From Vombatus ursinus (Eukaryota > Chordata > Mammalia > Diprotodontia > Vombatidae), in the NCBI RefSeq assembly GCF_900497805.2, contig NW_020954608.1, positions 16,044,868 to 16,108,867 of the forward strand: a stretch of DNA of 64,000 bases, given 5' to 3'. A program made the position numbers and the translations under genes. The notes below the pieces were generated by a model. That model saw nothing but the letters and a program-made list of their open reading frames with translations, ran no database searches and was not told the DNA's origin. This document shows, one piece after another, positions 21,340 to 33,176 of the stretch (position 1 is its first letter; every line of letters begins with the position of its first letter).

Positions 21340-24300
21340 AACCCTTTTGCAAAGGCAGCATAGACACTTTTAAAGAAAATGACAAGGTTTTAACTGTATC
21401 TATGCTGACATAAGAGCTTCAGTATGAACCTAGAAAAGCCTTAAAATAGATGATTATTATCCAAAGGTTAGAGAAATACAAAACATTTCTCTAACATTCA
21501 TGTCTCACATTTGTTATCAATGATACATTCTACTCATAGGTCACACCTGGAGAGACCCTAAATGTAAATAATTTTTCTGATTCATCTCATCCTTGCTACA
21601 TTTTAATATATTATTCTGTATGGAGGATTCTTAGAACTTCAAATAGTAGAGCCAGATGGGAATGAGAGATATGCATTGATACACAAGAATGAAAATTGGG
21701 TCTTATAAGAAATAGGCAATGACTTATATACTCATATATAATGGTTAGATAGGAAGCTTTGTGAATGATGTGAGAAAGCTAATGGTTATATCAACTTTAA
21801 TGTCAAGGTACTGTTATTGGTGTGCCACTAAAGAATTTCACTCTTGATCAATCTGTTCAAAGTCATATTCCTGCAGAATATATTCACCCTTGATCTGCTG
21901 ACTCAATCAAAATGCCTAGTATTATAAGCATACTATCAAATGAAATTACACCCTTCTCCTAACAGGTAGTTCTTATAAAATGACAAGTCACTTACCCTTG
22001 GGCCTTAGTTTCCTCATGTGTAACAAGTCAGTTGCCCCCTGATGATTTGTGACCCACCTTGACTGCCACTGAGAAGATTTTGCCAGTAAAGTCATATTCC
22101 ATTTAGTGCCAAGACTAGAAAGCTTTATGCTTGTTGGTCTTCTCACCATGCCAAAGTTTTCCATCTATATTTTGTTCCTAACTCACAGCATCACAAAAAA
22201 TATGAAGCACAATATATAAAGACGCTTTGTGATGTGAAAGAAAATATTTCCCAATCTTAAAAATTAAAAAAAAATTTTTAAAAAAAGCTGCTAACTTCAT
22301 GGCTTACTGAAATTGTTACTACCTTATTTTATGTGCAATAACTTGGGCATTGATAATCAACTCAAAGTAAACAAATTATACTTTTACTTGCTACCTACTT
22401 TATGAAGTAAATGGAATTTCTAGCTCATTTATAATCTTAAAGAAAAATGATCTTAAAGATTGCCAGCATAGAAACAGGTCATTTTGAAGTTCTTATGTGC
22501 TATGAAATTCTGCGTCCATCATTTAGTGCTAGATATTAGTGTCAAGGATGTTGTTTGTTTGCATTTCCAAATGAGACTTTCTTGACACACTTGGGCAATC
22601 AGTTAAAAACAAAGAAACAAAGAAACAAAAAAAATCACCTTCTTTTGTTAAAGTGTCACATGTTATTAATATTATAATATAAAATCTTACATGATTCCAC
22701 TAGCATCAAAGCTACAAAATTGAACCTGAAATAACTTTCACAATAATCATACCCTCATTACAATCATATCAAGTCTCCATGAGCAAAGAAAAAAAAAGAA
22801 TGAAAGCAATTAGTCTTGTAATTCAGGCAAAAATCCCACTAAAATTTGAGTTATCCAAGAACCTGCCTAATTGTGCTCTGGCTGTTATGATGTGTCCAAC
22901 ATGTGCTTCTTAGTATCTTGATTAATTGTCTCTGCTAATGAAAACCAATGAAAAACTGTATTACAAGTTCCAGAGTCAATTAAAATCCTGTAGTTTCTCT
23001 GTAGAGAATCACAAGATTGTTTATTACCAGTGAGGCCTTTCTATGTACAAACCTACATATATTTCCCCCACCTCTGTTTTAATGTCTATCTTTCAAGAGA
23101 GCAGTGTCATCTAATTTAGACATAAAGCTTTATTTAATAATAATTGGTAGATATGAGCCTTTGTCATAAATCTCTTATAAAGAAATTAGGAGGATAAATT
23201 TAACCAACAATGACTTCTCTGAGGAAATGTAGCTACATTTTCAAACTAAGATATGCAAAGTTTGATCATTAAAAGACTTACTGGGGAGTGGCAGGTATAA
23301 CTAGGATACAGGTAATCCCTAACCAAATTGAGGAGCTAATCTTCCTAATGAGATTATGAGTAAGGGCCAATGATTTTACTCAAGTGATAGGACAAAGCAA
23401 ACTCCTTACTAATGATTGGTTTCCTAAGGAACAGACACCTCTCTTCTTTAATAACAAAAGCACACTGGTCACTCTCTCTGTGCCTCTTAAAGACTTTGTC
23501 TTTGCCTTAGTATTTTCTTCCAAGGACTAGAGGGGGATGGTGAAAGGGGAGAATTTTTTTTCCTCCCCTCCTACTTTTAACCAGGAGAAGCAATGATGAC
23601 ACACACCTGAAGCACAAGATAGTGGTGGGAGAAGGGAGTTCAAGAACTGTGTTTCTGAATATCAGCTTTCTGTGTAGATGGGAGCATATTTAATTCCTTA
23701 GGAGGCATGATCCTGGCCTTCTGGCCTTCTGGACTTCTGGCCTTCTGGCCTTCTGGCAGGGAACATATTTCCTGGGCAGCATCAGCTTTGACAGTTGCTT
23801 GATGGATAAAGTCAAGTTTGACAATTTCTTGGTTTGAGAGTTTGGCCATCACACTTTCTAGAGAGAGAAGTTTCCTAATGTATATAGCATGCTCCTTGAA
23901 GAAAGAAGAGAGTGCTAAGGGCTCCAGGGCAGATGGAGAGTAAATACAGGGACTTATTGGTACATAGGAGGTACACTCATTCAGCTAGCTCCAAAGCATC
24001 TTTACTTCTTAAGGAGTCTAAACACAGCTTGATCCTAATGTGTCTTGGGGAGAATGTGTATAGGATGCAGTAGGATGACAAAGGATTGCCCTGACAGCAA
24101 TCCTAAATTGAATTAACTTCCTGGAGGATCTTATAGGATATTTGGGTGCTTTGTTTCTGTATTTGTTAATGACACTTAGAAGTTCTTTGTATCTTTTGAA
24201 TTTACTTTGATGTATGAAATAAAGGTTTTTCCACACCAGACTTTAACATTATACATTAAATACCCATAATGGATCTGGTGAATCTATTCTATATTTTTGG

Positions 24301-25820
24301 GAGACACAGACAGTATCTGTACCTGTTTTATTTTTGGGGTAGCAAGGGATGAGTGGGGAAAATCTAGGAGATTTTCCTGGATTAATCCAGGTGAGCATAG
24401 AGAACCAAAGTAAGGGAAAGTGAATTTTTTGAATCAAAGTTTTAGGTCCAGGCTAGACTCAGTCTACATGAGCCTAGCATCCCTAGACAGCCCTGAGTCA
24501 TGAGCTACTTTGTACCTCAAAGGCTAATTAGAATTACATGAAAGAAAGGAAGTGCTATATCAACATTACATGTACACCAAGCCTGTAAATTAAAAGTAAT
24601 CTATTGCTCTTCAAACAGCTTTTTAAGATACAAAATAAGTCTTTGCAGGCAAAATCACAAATATCCTCTTTAGTAGTACCCATTATTATTATCTATCTCA
24701 ATCTATTTGGGTATGTATGTATATGTGTCTGTTTAAGTAGTGACCAAAATTTTAATTTTCTTCCTTTTGAGCTAGGTGGACCTTGAGGATTTATCTATTA
24801 ACATCTTTAGCAAGTTAGCAAGAAATATGTGCCTGCAGTTTAAAAATATGATTCATTTCTCATAGATAATCATGCTAACAGTCTATATATACTTCTTCAG
24901 TGATCTGGTCTGATTTCTATGGTTTTTTGTTATTCTAATTTCTTTCTGCAACACTGGACAGTTAGGAATTTAGCTCATTTTGATTCTTCCTTTGTTCTTA
25001 TATAATTTGTTCATGTGTCTGGGTGCTATTTTCCTCAAATCAGAATTTGATATAGAGAAAAATTCAATGCAATTTAAACTTAACTCCATGTTTTTTCTTA
25101 TGCAACTATTATTCTAATAGCTTAGAATTTCTTTGAAAAGTATTTGAAGACTGAGGGAAATTGACCTAAAGTAAGCAGATACAGAAAAATAAAATACACA
25201 ATGACTACAACAACATAAATGGAGAGAACAACAAAAAAAGAAACTTAACGCCCTGAAATTTTAATACTCAAACTGGGACTTGAATATATATAAGGATGTA
25301 TTTCCCCATTTTCTTTGCAAAAGTTGAGACTATGGGTATGAAATTTTGCATATACTATCAGACTTAGTTAAAGTTTTGGCTAATTTAATTGAACTATTTT
25401 CCCCTTCTTTATTTTTCATTCTGTTTTACAACTGCAGAGAAGAGAAGATTATGTTCCAAAATGAAGATGCTGTAAAAACCAAATATATCAGCAAAATCTA
25501 ATAATTTAAAAAGGCAATACTTAAGCATGTCCACCCCTTTCAATTATTCTCCTTCAAGATATCTGCACAATAGGGGGAAAAAACAAAAACTAAAAAAAGA
25601 AACAATAGCTAGGAAGATCTGCCAAATATATCTTTTATCCAAGTTGAAATTTATCTTTGTAGATCAAGGCAATGAGATTTTAAATGTATTCATAGTTCTA
25701 TTACCTAAGTAAATGCAGCATTTGAAGACAAATATTTAATAATATACATGGTTCCAAAAAGTTATAGATGTAGGGCAGACACTAAACAGTGGAGCTCTAG
25801 AATACCACTGATGAAAAATA
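21340..25820. other. Long unique AT-rich block
   Basis: There is a MIR-like scrap near 21985-22020 ('CAAGTCACTTACCCTTGGGC') and an 8-bp minisatellite at 23716. Otherwise I see no named repeat. Minus-strand frames at 23640-23852 and 24018-24437 do not resemble a protein I know. Confidence 0.35.
23716..23757 (+). repeat. 8-bp minisatellite GGCCTTCT x5
   Basis: Five consecutive copies of GGCCTTCT, one with a single change (GGACTTCT). The array is GC-rich against the AT-rich surroundings. Confidence 0.85.
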
Positions 25821-25827
25821 GCATTCT

Positions 25828-26005
25828 ATAGTGGCAAAGAGCATGGTGTCAAAAAAAGGATATTTTGAGTCTGGAATAGCTATCACTAGCTGTGGTCTTG
25901 GGCGTATCATTTAACCTCATTGGTTAATTTACCTTACCTTCAAAATATGGGTGTTCAACTGGAAGACCCCTAAAGTTCTTTCCGTTCTATAATTCTGTGA
26001 TCTAA
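25828..26005 (+). repeat. MIR/THER1 SINE
   Basis: Head 'TATAGTGGCAAAGAGCATGG', core 'GTGGTCTTGGGCGTATCATT', tail 'CCTAAAGTTCTTTCCGTTCT' then ATTCTGTGATCTAAA. Confidence 0.7.
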
Positions 26006-26484
26006 ATATATGACTCAATTGGCAAAATAAGTCATAGTAACATGGTGAAAATATGTTATAATGACATCTATCTTTTACAGAAATATAAGTAATCTTCTCT
26101 CACACTCTTAAAAGAAGTTAATAGGTACATCAAAAAATGATGTTGGAAATACCATTATTAAACCCCTAATGACCTCTATTATCACAGAGATTAATAAGTG
26201 ATTTCCCTTTGGGAACCTCAGTGGTAGGTGAGGTTCACCACAGATATAAAGGATGGCAGATATCATAGAGGAGTGCACAAATACATTGTTATAAATGTAC
26301 TGTGGGTCAAATTTTACTCACCCTTCTGGAAGTCGTGGAAAAAATGCAAAATAACTAGCTTAAAGTCCACATTTTGTGATATTAAGGACATAATGCAAGT
26401 TTTCATTCTTCCTTTCTTTTGAAATTATATAGATTCTATAGAATCCCCCAGGACACACAGATTTTTAATCCTTACAGTAATATG

Positions 26485-26735
26485 AATGTAATAACTAGCA
26501 TTTGTATAGCACTTTAAGGTTTCCAAATTGATTAACAAATAATAATTACATTTTATCCTTAAAACAACCTTGGGAAAGTGTAGGGTTATTATCCCCTTTT
26601 GAAAGATGAGGGAACTGAGGCAGACAGGTAAAGTGACTTTTCCTAGGGTCACCCAACTGGCAAGTGTCTGAGTGTTCGAACTCAGGTCTTTCTGACTCCA
26701 GGTAAAGTGCTCTATTTACTGTTCAATCTGGCTAA
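26485..26735 (-). repeat. MIR-type SINE, minus strand
   Basis: Reverse order: 'TAGCATTTGTATAGCACTTT', 'TTATTATCCCCTTTTGAAAG', 'GAACTGAGGCAGACAGG', the B-box complement in 'TTCGAACTCAGGTCTTTCTG', and 'GTGCTCTATTTACTG'. Confidence 0.8.
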
Positions 26736-26813
26736 ACATTTTAAGCCACCAAAGACCACTATCAGTATTCTAGAAATGCATATATGTAATCATTGACATC
26801 ATCACTTGGTGTA

Positions 26814-27078
26814 TATAAAGCATTGTTATTTTGCAGTCATTTTTTAGTTGTGTCCTACTCTTCATGACTCCATTTGGGGGTTTTATTGACAAAAATAATG
26901 GAGTGGTTTATAATTTCTTTCTCCAGTTCATTTTATAGACAAGGAAATTAAGACAAAGAAGGTTAAATGACTTGCCCATGGTTACACAGCTAGTAAGCAT
27001 CTGAGGCTAGATGTGAACTCAGGAGTCTTCCTGATTCCAAACCCAGTGTTCTATTCTGTGCACTACCTATAAAGCATT
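26814..27078 (-). repeat. MAR1-type CORE-SINE with perfect 11-bp target duplication
   Basis: Reverse MAR1 from 'TTTTGCAGTCATTTTTTAGT' to 'TCTATTCTGTGCACTACC'. It is flanked by identical TATAAAGCATT at 26814-26824 and 27068-27078. The duplication shows L1-type target-primed insertion and gives exact borders. Confidence 0.92.
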
Positions 27079-27569
27079 AGGGAAATAAAAAAGAATAAGA
27101 CAGCCTCACTGCACCACTCAAGCAGCACATAATCTAGTTAGGTACTTATAGTCTATCTCCCTCCCTTCCTTAGTATGTATGGTCATGGTTAACTTTCGTA
27201 CTACTTCATGATTCTAGAAGTGCTCATTTATCCCTATATGCAGGTAAGGTTGGAAAGGCTGATGTACACGTACATCTTTCCACACTGAGCACAAAAGATT
27301 GTATGCAAACATCAATAATGTCTGTTGGTGTGAAAAAAAAAAAGTAAAGATTCTGCTTTCCAAGGTTCTCCCTCACATAGGGCTCAGGTGCTGCACCCTT
27401 TGTATAATGTAGACTTAAGGGAAATCCCTAGTAAGAAAGGATTCAGAAGTAGATTTGAGTTCTAAATTTAGGTTCTCTTATTCAGCTTCACAGCTGCTGG
27501 CAAAATGGTGAAGGGCAGAAGCACTTTTAGAAGTAAACACAAGATAAATCTCTAAATGAATAAATTAAT

Positions 27570-28018
27570 TTATTTAGGTTCAAAATTCTGCTTCTCACAT
27601 TTACTACCTATATGCCATAGTTACAATCTGAGCAAATCACTTAATCAATCTCAACCTAATTTTCCTCATCCATAAAATAATAAGTGTGGACAATCCACAC
27701 AAAAGTTCTTAAACATTTTTCACTGGCAAAATCTTTACAAGTTTTGGCAGTGTTGCATGGCCTGAGGGCATAGACAAAGTGTTCATGTTTTGTGTTCAGA
27801 ACCAAGGCTGCAGTGAAGCTGTGGATGCAACAATGGTGAGCTTTGCCAGAAACATCTCTGATTCATTAAGCTTTTGATTTTTAATTAATTTTTGGTCATT
27901 GCACGTTAAGAAACCTTAACCCTATATGAGGTCACAATCCACAGTTTAAGAAGTGCTGGACTGGATGAACATGGAGGTCACTTCTAGCTTTAGAATGTTT
28001 AGAATGATCAACCTCTGA
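27570..28018 (+). repeat. MIR/THER1 SINE interrupted by a hAT-like element
   Basis: The left part runs 27575-27692 ('ATCTGAGCAAATCACTTAAT', 'CATAAAATAATAAGTGTGG'). The right part starts at about 27957 ('ACTGGATGAACATGGAGG', 'TCACTTCTAGCTTTAGAATG'). The two parts join into a normal MIR tail. Confidence 0.6.
27698..27956. mobile_element. hAT-like non-autonomous DNA transposon
   Basis: The inner ends carry matching inverted words: 'AAAAGTTCTTAAACATTTTT' on the left, and on the right 'CACAGTTTAAGAAGTGCTGG', which reads CCAGCACTTCTTAAACTGTG in reverse. CAGTGGTTCTTAAACTGTGG is a typical hAT (Charlie-like) terminus. It is about 260 bp with no coding frame. Confidence 0.45.
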
Positions 28019-28089
28019 ATGTGATGAGTGAAGATAAACATCAGAAATATTTTAGAGGCAGAAAGGATGTATATCTCTACTTAGTATCT

Positions 28090-28962
28090 ATGCACATGTT
28101 TATTCATAAATTCTGTTTTCTACATCACTTAGATTTTCCCCTTTATCATCTTCTGTCATTTTTTAAACTAATACTCTTCTAAAGAAACAAAAAAGACAAA
28201 AAAAGTGAAAAAATCAACACAGAAAAAAACATGTCACTATATGTATTATTTCATTTTCATTTCTTTTTGCTAACATTTACAAAGTACATTAAGATTTGCA
28301 AGGCACTTTACACATGAAATCTAATTTGCTCCTCACAACAATCTTTTTAGATAAATGCTATTCCCTTCATTTCACCAATTAATAATTTGAGGCTGAGAGA
28401 AATTAAGTTACTTGCCCATTAACCCCAGTTATGCAGTGTCTGAACTCGCGTCTTCCTGACTCCAAATCCAACCCTCTGTCCACTGAACCACCTGGCTACC
28501 TCCTTCCACATCTATTCCCTCTCATAGGAACCTGGTGAGGCATTGTGTCTTACCTTTTCTTTGGGGCCAAGATGGTATTTGATAACTTCACAACACTCAT
28601 TTTCAATTATTTTTTTTGGTTGTAGTTTTTTTTTTTAATTTCCATCTAAAGTATTGTAGTCATTGTGTGTATTAATTTAGTGGTTCTGTTTACTTTGTTT
28701 TCCATGAGCTCATGTAAGCCTTTTAATGCTTCTCTGAAATCATCATGTTTGTAATTTCTGAGTGATCAATAACATCCCATTGCAGTCATGTACTACAATT
28801 TGTTTAGCTATTCCTTGAATGATGACCATCTACTTTGATTTCAGTTCTTTCCTACCAACTTTTATAACTTTCCCATCTTGTGCAATTTGTGCAATTCTTG
28901 CCCTTTTATAAAACAAATCCTGAGATTTAGCTGACATGATAGAGAGATTGCTCTTAGTATTT
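28090..28962 (-). repeat. L1 3' region split by a MIR
   Basis: Outside the inner SINE (28252-28502) the sequence reads as the reverse of the L1 3' portion: 'AAAACTAATACTCTTCT' and A-rich text, then 'TTTCTTTGGGGCCAAGATGG', 'GTAGTCATTGTGTGTATTAA', 'CTCATGTAAGCCTTTTAATG' and 'GTTTAGCTATTCCTTGAATG'. The same words appear in the L1 pieces at 46.5 kb and 54.6 kb. Confidence 0.65.
28252..28502 (-). repeat. MIR-type SINE, minus strand, within L1
   Basis: 'AGATTTGCAAGGCACTTTAC', 'TAATTTGAGGCTGAGAGAAA', 'GTGTCTGAACTCGCGTCTTC' and 'CTGTCCACTGAACCACCTGG' in reverse MIR order. Confidence 0.75.
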
Positions 28963-29567
28963 TTGTGGTACCAGTATAGCACTTAGATAATGAACATCCT
29001 CACCTCTTGCAAGTTTTCTCTAAAGCCTGGAAAAATGAAGAGAGTACTGAACAAAGGATTATCCTTGTCTTTAATCCAGAGGCTGCTTGTCCAAGTAACA
29101 TGTGAAACACACTGAATGCTTTCTCTTCTTTCAGTTAGCCACAATTTGACTCTCATATTTCACCTTAGTCAAAGAAAGTTTTAAAGAAATAATGCTTATC
29201 ATTACTTAAGTTGATTTTAGTAAGATTAACAAGCAAGAGGCATGAGATGAACTAGATTTGAATAATGGAGGTTTGGAATTACCTGTTTCACTTAGCCATG
29301 TTAGACTTTCCAGAGTATACAAGAGTGCGTTGGCTCACTCATGGAAGCATGTGTGAGAGTTGGATAGTTGGACATGGTCATTCATGATCAATTCAATGAA
29401 CTTATAGGTCACTAGCCATTCAATTAATCAATGATGATTTATGAATAACTTGTCATATTTGCTTGGTAATATACTAGGGGCTAGAGGAGCAAATACAAAG
29501 AATGAAAGAATCCCTAGAATCCTTACTCCCAAGGAAGTTTATTCTAATTAGTGAGAAAAAGAAATAA

Positions 29568-29568
<1 letters not shown>
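28963..29568. other. Unique sequence
   Basis: Nothing recognised. Confidence 0.35.

Positions 29569-29599
<31 letters not shown>
29569..29599 (+). repeat. (TG)15 microsatellite
   Basis: Uninterrupted TG repeat of about 15 units. Confidence 0.95.
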
Positions 29600-29604
<5 letters not shown>

Positions 29605-30049
29605 TTATGCAGATTTTTTACTACTTAACTGGTTGAGTGGGTATAAGGAGGACAGGGTCTGGTCAAGGAATGATTTGGCTGTGCCAAAAAAGTGTGTGAA
29701 AGGCAACAGCTATTTTATATCTTCACCTTTTCTCTTGTACCTTTCTTCAACAGAAGTATTAAAGGGAAATAATTTCTCAATTCTCTCTGTAATCTACCTC
29801 TTCCATTACATCAGACGATGGTGACTGATGGTGGTGACATTTAGTAAAATAACCTGGCAGAAGGTGGTATGCAGTCTTGAGAGGAGCATTCTTGGGGATA
29901 ATCCCAGGCCAAGAAATAGAAGCAGTTAATGTGATTACAATGTTTCCGTAGAATTATATATGTGCTTGCCTATGGTACTCCCCAACAGGGGAGTTCACAG
30001 TCAGTAATCTTGAATCCAAATTTCCTAGGCAGCATGAGCTCAGAAACTA

Positions 30050-30733
30050 GCTGTCTAGCTATTGGTTAGTCATTTAATCATGTCTGATTCTTTGTGATCT
30101 CATGAACCGAAGCACTGTCCTTCTATCCTTCACTATCTTCCAAAGTCTGTCCAAGATCATGTTTTTGCTTCCATGACACTATCTAGACATCTCATGCTCT
30201 GTAATCTCCTTCTCCTTTTGCTTTCAACCCTCAGCTTGGTTTAGTTCATCTGCTTAGGGAATTTACCAGGGTGTGGCTGCTATGCATGCTGTAGCTTCTT
30301 GGAGCCATAGATGAGAATTGAGTGCCAGGTAGCCCCCAGAGGTGGATGAACAGTCTGGAAAAGGGCTTAGCAAAACCTCACACTAGAGGTTTGGGGTTTC
30401 TACTCCAAACTCGTAAAGACTTCCCCTGGCAGAATGAGTTAATGTGAACAATTTGTGCCAGTGGCCATGAAGGCAGCTGAAGCAGGTACCGTGGAGTGCT
30501 TAGAGCTTGGTCAGACATAGGAGACACCCAGGTCATCCACTGCATCCCAGGCCATTGCCCATCATCTTGACTTTTGTCTTGCCACTAGACTCTAATGACT
30601 CTGGAAGAGAAAGTGAGGCTGACAACTTTGTGCAACTCTGCCTCACTTAAATCCAATTCACCTTTAAGTCAAGCCATCACCCTCATAATGTCATTGGTCC
30701 CCTTTGAAAATGAAGGATCATTTAGGAAATTCA
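30050..30733 (+). repeat. RTE/BovB-like element, about 0.68 kb
   Basis: It begins 'TTAGTCATTTAATCATGTCT' followed by 'GATTCTTTGTGATCTCATGA', the same opening logic as the BovB-related tail of MAR1. It passes through 'CCCCAGAGGTGGATGAACAG' and 'TTGACTTTTGTCTTGCCACT', and ends 'ATAATGTCATTGGTCCCCTT' plus 'TGAAAATGAAGGATCA'. That closing phrase is shared with 19320-19468. Non-coding; probably a SINE-like or truncated LINE derivative of an RTE family. Confidence 0.6.
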
Positions 30734-30789
30734 GATCATACTGTATGAACTTGGCAAACTGGTCACTGCCCCCATAGATAGCAATAGCA

Positions 30790-31320
30790 ATGGTATTTGG
30801 CAGAGTTCAGTTCATTGCCTCATTTATGTCATACTTAATACAGAGTGCTAGACACTATGAGGCCAAAATAAAGACTGTTCCTGCCTACAAGATTACATTA
30901 TGTTAGTGAACATTTTTAAGGGCAATGCAAAATGTATACAAGGTAACATAAGACATATAATGTAAATATGAGGTCATTTCCATTTGGAGTTACTAACAAC
31001 TGGGAATAGAATTAGGAATGTCATTATACAGGAGGTGGCATTTGAATACCGGCTTTAAAGAAGCTAGATATTCAAAGGCATGGAGGTGGGAGGTACTTTT
31101 CAGGCACGTAGGACAATCTATATAATGGCATAGATGTGACAGATGGAATGTCATGTGGAGGGACAGGTAGCAAGTCGATTTAGCTCAATCATACTCTATA
31201 TTAAAGGGAGTAATAAGCAACCATGCTAAAACCAAATAAAGGACTTTGTATTTTAAACTAAAGGCAAGGGGGAGGCACTGAAAGTACTTAAACAGTGTAG
31301 TGACACAGTACAATCTCTAC
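30790..31320 (-). repeat. L2 LINE, minus strand
   Basis: Reverse L2 order: 'CAGAGTGCTAGACACTATGA', 'GACTGTTCCTGCCTACAAGA', 'GGAGGTGGCATTTGAATACC', 'ATAAAGGACTTTGTATTTTA' and 'CAGTGTAGTGACACAGTAC'. Confidence 0.7.
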
Positions 31321-31504
31321 TTTAGAAATAGCAAATTGGCAGTTATGATGAGACACGAGATGAAATCCAACACTCAGCAGGAGAGTGAAACAGCAATTGA
31401 TGATGCCTTCAAATACTCTCCAGGTCACATAGAAGTCCAGGTGTCCTTAAAGAGGGGTTTTTGTGTTTTTAACTTAATAGGTTTTCATTCATTTAATGTG
31501 AAGG

Positions 31505-31725
31505 GTGTAAGGGAAAGAATACTAGATTTGGAGGAAAGGGGATTTAGAATAGGAAGATACCTTATAGGACAACTAATACAAACTCTTCATTTAAATGAAG
31601 ACACTGAAGCTGGAAAAATGACTTGGCCTAAAGTCACACAGGTAGTAAGCAACCAGAGCTCAGAAAATCCCACCTATTCTACTAGTATAGGTAACACTGG
31701 ATATGTCACTTAACCTCTCTAAGGT
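31505..31725. repeat. MIR (+) interrupted by a MIR3-like piece
   Basis: An outer MIR head, 'ATACTAGATTTGGAGG', and its core end, 'GGATATGTCACTTAACCTCT', are separated by a segment. That segment has 'TAATACAAACTCTTCATTTA', 'ATGAAGACACTGAAGCTGG' and 'AAAGTCACACAGGTAGTAAG', which is reverse MIR3-like order. Confidence 0.5.
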
Positions 31726-31732
31726 AAAAAAT

Positions 31733-31917
31733 TAAATGGAAAGGGCACTGGATTTGGAGCCTGAGACTCTGGCTTCAAATCCCTGTTTTACCACTTAGCC
31801 TGTATGACCTTGGGTAAGTCACATCACTTCTGTGGACATCAGTTTCTTCATCTTTAAATGAAGGGGCTAGGAGCTCTTCAAAGTCCTTCTAGCTCTCCAT
31901 TTATGGTCCTATGAACT
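31733..31917 (+). repeat. MIR/THER1 SINE
   Basis: Head 'TGGAAAGGGCACTGGATTTG', B box 'TGGCTTCAAATCCCTG', core 'GACCTTGGGTAAGTCACATC', tail 'TCCTTCTAGCTCTCCATTTA' and TGGTCCTATGAA. Well preserved. Confidence 0.85.
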
Positions 31918-32665
31918 TAGATGATTTCTGAATCTTAAGATGCAATGATCCATTCAGATTATTCTGTTCTTGGTTTAGAAAAATAGAATCCTTAATGGCT
32001 ACCCTTAAATTCAAATACATCAATAATAAAATGAATATGTATGTTCCCCAGAGCACCAGTCATACATTAAGACTTAAAGTTACTTTAGGCAGTAGCACAT
32101 ATTGGTATGCACGTGCAGTGGAGAGGAATGATCATAATCCTGTGACCCACCCAGAGCAGGATGTCATGTTTATATAATCAACTCTGTTCTCACATCTAGC
32201 CTAGTCTCATTTGAAATTCAATTTACTGTAGTCAAATTCACTTTACTGAGAGATTCTCTTAATGTGGTATGTATTAAAAAAATAAGGTATAAATGTAAGG
32301 GGAGGGGTTGTTCACAAAGTAGTTAAAAGAAGATGATTGAAATCTCTGACTTGACTTTGTTGAAATGAGTGTGCTAATGGCAGATTCTATGGACAGTCCA
32401 ACCCATGAAACAATGGTACAAAATCACAGGGCTGTAAGCTGTTATCAGAGAACATCTATTCTGGGCTCCAAACAGAAATGTATCCCATCTTCTAGAAAGA
32501 TCAATATCTGTCTATAGATAAGGAGACTCTACAAAGAGAAAAAGCCATGATAAATGGTAAAACCATTTAACAAATGAGACAGCTAAACTGAAGCTCTCTT
32601 GTTGAAATTTAGGTTTCTTTTTTTGTCTTGGTCCATTTTGAATGGTTCTGAAAAGTACCTTGTCA
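31918..32665. other. Unique sequence
   Basis: Nothing recognised. Confidence 0.35.
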
Positions 32666-32669
32666 TTGT

Positions 32670-32800
32670 TCTGTTACAACTACGTGACACTGAGGAAAAC
32701 ATTTAGAACCTCCCTAAGTCTGTTTGCTCCTTGTGTATAAAATGAGGGGATTAGACAAAAAAGGCTCCCTTCTATCTTTACATCTATGATCCTATTTAAC
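32670..32800 (+). repeat. MIR/THER1 3' half
   Basis: 'GTGTATAAAATGAGGGGATT' and 'CTATCTTTACATCTATGATC' followed by CTATTTAA form the core end and L2-like tail. The head is missing or very diverged. Confidence 0.65.
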
Positions 32801-32839
32801 AATCCTCCAAATATTATTATTCTGTTAATAATAATAATG

Positions 32840-33083
32840 AGTTAGCAAACATTTATTTAGTGCTTTAAGATGTGCACTATTCAAATATTATCTTATTTGA
32901 TCCTTACAAGAACCTGAGGAAGTATAATTTTCTCTATTTTGACAGAAGAGGAAACTGAGGTAAATAGAGGTTAAGTGACTTGCCTACAGTCACATGAATA
33001 GAAAGTGTTTCAAGTAGGATTTGAACTTATGCATCCCAGACTCCAAGCCCAGAAGTCTGTCCACCGTGGCACCTAGCTGCTTC
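32840..33083 (-). repeat. MIR-type SINE, minus strand
   Basis: 'CATTTATTTAGTGCTTTAAG', 'AGAGGAAACTGAGGTAAATA', 'GTTAAGTGACTTGCCTACAG' and 'CCACCGTGGCACCTAGCTGC' in reverse order. Confidence 0.85.
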
Positions 33084-33176
33084 TGAATATTTTAAAACCT
33101 CATAACACAGAAAACTATGGAAATTATTCTTTTTGTCTTAAGTTGTTTCCATATATTTAAATACTGAATGGCAACT

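Noticed and set aside
23590-24440. Possible retroviral or LTR fragment (purine tract near 23530 and several minus-strand frames)
   Set aside because: No paired LTRs, primer-binding site or recognisable retroviral motif. The frames resemble nothing I know.
31300-31713. 137-codon plus-strand open frame
   Set aside because: It runs through the end of a reversed L2 and through MIR/MIR3 pieces, so it is repeat-derived text.
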